Source of the DNA: an uncultured Bdellovibrio sp.
GTDB lineage: Bacteria > Bdellovibrionota > Bdellovibrionia > Bdellovibrionales > Bdellovibrionaceae
Direction: 5' to 3'
Assembly (NCBI GenBank): GCA_946482355.1
Contig: CAMLRE010000048.1
Span: 1 to 9,431 of the forward strand
Length of the DNA: 9,431 bases
In this document: piece by piece, positions 6,641 through 9,431 of the stretch
Position numbering within the stretch: position 1 is the stretch's first letter
How the letters are laid out: every line of letters starts with the position of its first letter
Program-made: the position numbers and the translations under genes
Notes under the pieces: generated by a model
Seen by the model: only the letters and a program-made list of their open reading frames with translations
Told to the model about the DNA's origin: nothing
Database searches by the model: none

Positions 6641-7206
6641 CCCAACCACAAAGCAGTGAAGTATTAATCCGTGTTCAAGAAACGCCAAACCCAGCGGCCT
6701 GGAAATTTATTTTAGATCGTCCAGTGTTAACTGAAGGTAAAGCGACTTACTCAAACATCCAAGAAGCTGAGCATAACAACTTAGCTCGTTCGTTATTTCA
6801 AATTCCAGGTGTAAAACAAGTGCATTACTTTCAAAATGTAATCACTGTGACTCACCAATTCGATGTAGAACCAGAAGAAATCAAACAACAGGTTTGTTCT
6901 GTGATTCAAACACGCATGCCGGTGCATAATCCAAATCAAACAATTGTAGATGAGAAAAAATTGGCGCGCCAAAATTTATCTCCAGAACAACAAAAGATCG
7001 AAGAAATCTTAGATCGTACGATTCGCCCAGGCCTTCAAGGCGACGGTGGTGATATCGAAGTTGTTAAATTTGAAGATAATAAAGTCTATGTGATGTACCA
7101 AGGAGCCTGCGGCACTTGCCCAAGCTCGACAACGGGTACATTAATGGCTATTGAGGGTATTCTAAAAGAAGAATACGACCCAGCTATCGAAGTGATTCCG
7201 GTGTAG
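6637..7206 (+). CDS. Two-domain Nfu-type Fe-S scaffold/carrier protein
   Basis: The 189-residue protein has an N-terminal Nfu_N domain (about 9-95, beginning RVQETPNPAAWKFILDRPV, the family's TPNP-x2-KF motif) and a C-terminal NifU-like domain (about 117-187) with the cluster-binding Cys158-x2-Cys161 in GACGTCPSS. This is the architecture of mitochondrial NFU1 and many proteobacterial Nfu proteins. It lacks the IscU-like domain of true NifU and the A-type domain of E. coli NfuA. The C-terminal domains of two subunits typically share one [4Fe-4S] cluster and deliver it to target enzymes. As the last gene of the suf operon it is the likely downstream carrier for clusters made by SufBCD. AAGGA at 6625-6629 lies 7 bases before the ATG, which overlaps the sufS stop by 4 bases. 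The linker (96-116) is charged and probably flexible. Confidence 0.93.
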   Translation: MTQPQSSEVLIRVQETPNPAAWKFILDRPVLTEGKATYSNIQEAEHNNLARSLFQIPGVKQVHYFQNVITVTHQFDVEPEEIKQQVCSVIQTRMPVHNPNQTIVDEKKLARQNLSPEQQKIEEILDRTIRPGLQGDGGDIEVVKFEDNKVYVMYQGACGTCPSSTTGTLMAIEGILKEEYDPAIEVIPV

Positions 7207-7243
7207 CTTATAAGCTACTAGCGAACAGTCGCGCTGAAAGCGC
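7204..7243. terminator. Inverted repeats in the convergent gap; possible weak bidirectional terminator
   Basis: The nfu stop codon begins a perfect 14-base palindrome, TAGCTTATAAGCTA (7204-7217), which could fold into a 5-base stem with a 4-base loop. A second short hairpin, GCGC-TGAAA-GCGC (7231-7243), follows and touches the stop codon of the opposing gene. Neither is followed by a clear run of T on either strand, so this is not a canonical intrinsic terminator. Position between converging genes is the main reason to suspect a role in ending transcription. Confidence 0.3.
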
Positions 7244-7860
7244 TATCTAACAATTTTGTCTTTGCGAAATTTTTCGCTTAAGGTTTTTTTGTTATTTAAG
7301 ACTTGAACTTTTCCAGACGGGCTATTTTGTTTAGCCTGTTCTTCGGCTAAGGCCACCTGTTGCACAACATACTCAAATGAATCTTCGGGGCGTGATGAAA
7401 TAATCACGTCACGACGAACCTGATGGCCTGATAGATCTCCGGATAGATTCATACTTACATGCGATTGCCACTCTTTAGAGTAGTTTTGCACACGCAATTC
7501 AAAAACTTTTGATTGGCCTTGGGCTAAAGGTTCTAAAATACCGTCAAGGTTTTCAGAAGTGGTCACATCTTTACCTAAGATCCATTGGTAATTTAAAGCA
7601 CTTGGAATATCTCTTAAAGCCGTAACACGCACTTGCACAAGTGAAGTACCTTCTTTTTTATCAGCTAAAGAAACATTTTCGATTTTAATGTCGATATAAT
7701 CATAAGAAGCTTGATCAACACCTAATTTAGTTAAAGGAACAGAAGCCGTATTACGATTCGACACTTCGTATTCGGTGTGCATCACGCGAGTGATACCGTA
7801 ACCAAAAGTGATTCCTAAAAGCGAAACGCAAATTGTTTTTAATACGACGTGCTTGGACAT
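7243..7860 (-). CDS. Membrane-anchored periplasmic protein of unknown function
   Basis: I do not recognise this 205-residue protein. Residues 8-25 form a single hydrophobic segment after MSKHVVLK, either an uncleaved anchor or a signal peptide; no lipobox is evident. The part from about 50 to 160 alternates hydrophobic and polar residues (for example YIDIKIENVSL, TSLVQVRVTAL, SKVFELRVQNY and RRDVIISS), suggesting a beta-sandwich domain outside the membrane. The tail (165-205) is helical, then rich in lysine, glutamine and asparagine. It has no cysteines beyond the one in the hydrophobic segment. The start is supported by GGAG 7 bases upstream. Its first 22 bases overlap the end of the secreted metallopeptidase gene, so the two are probably translated together and may share a pathway at the cell surface. 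That link is inference. Confidence 0.8.
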   Translation of the reverse strand: MSKHVVLKTICVSLLGITFGYGITRVMHTEYEVSNRNTASVPLTKLGVDQASYDYIDIKIENVSLADKKEGTSLVQVRVTALRDIPSALNYQWILGKDVTTSENLDGILEPLAQGQSKVFELRVQNYSKEWQSHVSMNLSGDLSGHQVRRDVIISSRPEDSFEYVVQQVALAEEQAKQNSPSGKVQVLNNKKTLSEKFRKDKIVR

Positions 7861-9431
7861 AATGTTGCTCCATTTTGATTAGTCAATTTGTAAACGCAGC
7901 TGCTTGATCCGGAAATTGCTGTTGGATTAGATGAATAACCGCGAACGTTTAATAGATAATAACCAGTGCCTAAACTGCTTAAGCTGATAGATTCTGAGTT
8001 GCCAGAGCTAGAAGAACGCATGACCATACTTGAATCTGTGGCTGTATCTTTTGCAAACGAAGAGCAAGCTCCTGTGCTATTGTTAAAGCTTCCGCAGTCT
8101 TCGTTGTAGTAATAGCCGCTGCTTAAAACAACTAAGTCTAAATCAACTGTACATGAGCTATCCGGAACTAAATTGATTGCAGTTACGCCGGCTAAATCCG
8201 CTTTTCTGATTGTGAAAAAATGATTCGTATAGCGTTGATCGCTGTAATATCCATAAGTGTTAGCTGTTGAGCGCGGTTGTAAAACATTTCGGTCACAGCT
8301 TGAATTAGTTGTTAACTTTATTCCATAACCCGGCCATGCGTTAGCAGGAACAGTTCCTGATGATGTTGAACTCACGTTAACCGTGTATTCCGAAGCGCCT
8401 ACCAGATGAAGAGATTCATCGGCCGTCATAACCGAATTCATCGTGCCGGAAAAAGTGTTACCATTAGCCGCATAAACTTTAGCGAAGAATTTTGCTGAGC
8501 TGCTAAACGGAGAAGTGGCATATCCCATGCCGTTGCTCGTGCGCCCTAAAGCTGTCCAGTATTTATCAAAGGTAATTCCGCCACCGCAATTTGATACGCA
8601 AGTGTTGGCACCTTTAAATAACCCACGCGCGATCGAAGCTTCTCTAAAGTGACTTTCGCCAGGATAGCTGGCCGGATAAACTCTGTCATGGTATTGGCCA
8701 GGGCCAGAACCATCGCCAGGTTTATTCATACGCATTAAAATTAATTGGTGATTCATGGTGATAGGGCCGCTTTCCCAATAACCGACAGTATCGTGATAAA
8801 AAAGCCATTCACCATTTGGTAAGCCGGTAACTAAATTCGGATTAATTTTTGCGGTGTTATTTCTGATAATGTGCGCACCCATAAAATTGCCGAAACCTTC
8901 AGACCAAGCTAAGCGGGCATCAATACGGTACTGCGCAAAGTGCATTCCACCAGGCGAATCTGCACGACCACAAACATTTTCAATGTGGTGACCCATTTCG
9001 TGAAGAATAACAGCGTCATCCCAGTGATCAGTATCTGCTATTTTGACGTTACCGTTTTGGCCACCGCTGATATACAATTCATTATCTTCTCGTAAGTAAA
9101 AAGAAAGAATGGTGCTTGTACCTGGGTAAACATATTCGTAAGGGTTAAAACCCGCTTTCCAGTACATATCTAGACGGGTACTTAAACAACTGACATCAAG
9201 ATTGCTGGTATTACTTGTACTTGTTAAATATTCAAATGCTGTAACCCAATCATTATAAATATTAAAAGCGCCACCTTCAATTTTACTTGAAGAAGACTCG
9301 CTGGCCTGAGCGATCAAGTTTAGCGGAGTATTTGCACCGCCGCCGAAACCACTCGATGTGTAAGTGCCAGAAATTTTATAAACCGTGTTTGAATAAATAT
9401 CTTCTTTTACGGCGGCAGATAAAGTTGAGCT
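7839..9431 (-). CDS. Secreted zinc metallopeptidase (HExxH) with PPC-like C-terminal domain, partial (5' end outside window)
   Basis: The frame is open from the right edge to a TAA at 7841-7839, giving 530 visible residues without a start; a TTG at 9317-9315 is internal, since coding continues upstream for 38 codons (SSTLSAAVKEDIYSNTVYKI and on). In visible numbering, ILHEMGHHIE contains the zinc motif HEMGH (144-148, bases 9002-8988), and Glu178 in LAWSEGFGNFMG, 30 residues later, is the likely third ligand, as in gluzincin peptidases. The C-terminal region (about 405-528) contains VDLDLVVLSSG and a serine-rich stretch ending LGTGYYLLNVRGY, the pattern of a PPC beta-sandwich domain found on exported proteases. 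Ten cysteines fit disulfides in an extracellular protein. The signal peptide would lie outside the window. The substrate is unknown. Its 3' end overlaps the following gene by 22 bases. Confidence 0.85.
   Translation of the reverse strand, partial: SSTLSAAVKEDIYSNTVYKISGTYTSSGFGGGANTPLNLIAQASESSSSKIEGGAFNIYNDWVTAFEYLTSTSNTSNLDVSCLSTRLDMYWKAGFNPYEYVYPGTSTILSFYLREDNELYISGGQNGNVKIADTDHWDDAVILHEMGHHIENVCGRADSPGGMHFAQYRIDARLAWSEGFGNFMGAHIIRNNTAKINPNLVTGLPNGEWLFYHDTVGYWESGPITMNHQLILMRMNKPGDGSGPGQYHDRVYPASYPGESHFREASIARGLFKGANTCVSNCGGGITFDKYWTALGRTSNGMGYATSPFSSSAKFFAKVYAANGNTFSGTMNSVMTADESLHLVGASEYTVNVSSTSSGTVPANAWPGYGIKLTTNSSCDRNVLQPRSTANTYGYYSDQRYTNHFFTIRKADLAGVTAINLVPDSSCTVDLDLVVLSSGYYYNEDCGSFNNSTGACSSFAKDTATDSSMVMRSSSSGNSESISLSSLGTGYYLLNVRGYSSNPTAISGSSSCVYKLTNQNGATLCPSTSY
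7868..7871 (-). promoter_or_regulatory. Ribosome binding site of the 205-residue membrane protein
   Basis: On the minus strand GGAG stands 7 bases before the ATG at 7860-7858, inside the last codons of the metallopeptidase gene. It supports this start and therefore the reality of the 22-base overlap. Confidence 0.7.

Noticed and set aside
7213..7232. ACTAGCGAACAGTC as a further IscR-like site after nfu
   Set aside because: The half-site spacing is two bases too long and the centre is not AT-rich.
9315..9317. TTG as start codon of the metallopeptidase
   Set aside because: The frame stays open for 38 further codons to the window edge with protein-like composition, and a start here would leave an exported-type protease without a signal peptide.
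1..9431. tRNA, rRNA, CRISPR array, insertion sequence or attachment site
   Set aside because: No regularly spaced repeats, transposase-like protein, terminal inverted repeats or tRNA-like folds were seen on either strand.

Overview
The window looks like a chromosomal piece from a low-to-moderate GC Gram-negative bacterium. Lipoprotein and periplasmic-type genes, an Nfu scaffold of the two-domain proteobacterial/mitochondrial type, and a secreted protease with its own downstream partner fit a Bdellovibrio-like predator (the lower-GC Pseudobdellovibrio/B. exovorus group would match the AT-rich codon use). This taxonomic guess is inference; no marker gene such as rRNA is present.

Layout: (1) 1-1308, minus strand: a 418-residue lipoprotein with TPR-like repeats, resembling the COG3014 family, and the first 13 codons of a following gene that begins like a signal peptide. 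(2) 1309-1542: a 234-base divergent intergenic region with a sigma70-like promoter bracketed by two near-identical 23-base repeats, each containing a palindrome that matches the E. coli IscR type 1 operator very closely. (3) 1543-7206, plus strand: a tightly packed SUF iron-sulfur cluster assembly operon, IscR-like Rrf2 regulator - sufB - sufC - sufD - sufS - two-domain Nfu. Junctions are an 8-base overlap, a 2-base gap, two 1-base TAATG overlaps and a 4-base ATGA overlap, so translation is probably coupled throughout. (4) 7207-7242: a 36-base convergent gap with short inverted repeats but no canonical terminator. (5) 7243-9431, minus strand: a secreted HExxH zinc metallopeptidase with a PPC-like C-terminal domain, cut by the right edge, overlapping by 22 bases a 205-residue membrane-anchored protein of unknown function.

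How the genes work together: SufS removes sulfur from cysteine, the SufBC2D complex assembles the cluster with ATP from SufC, and Nfu probably passes it on. The first gene very likely senses Fe-S status through a three-cysteine cluster site and represses its own operon through the two operators. No sulfur-transfer partner for SufS (SufE or SufU) and no SufA or SufT lie in the operon.

I see no clearly undescribed defence, mobile or CRISPR-like system. The points most worth a second look are the paired type 1-like operators around the suf promoter, the regulator's changed cluster-ligand set, unusual active-site-loop residues in SufS, and the overlapping protease/membrane-protein pair.
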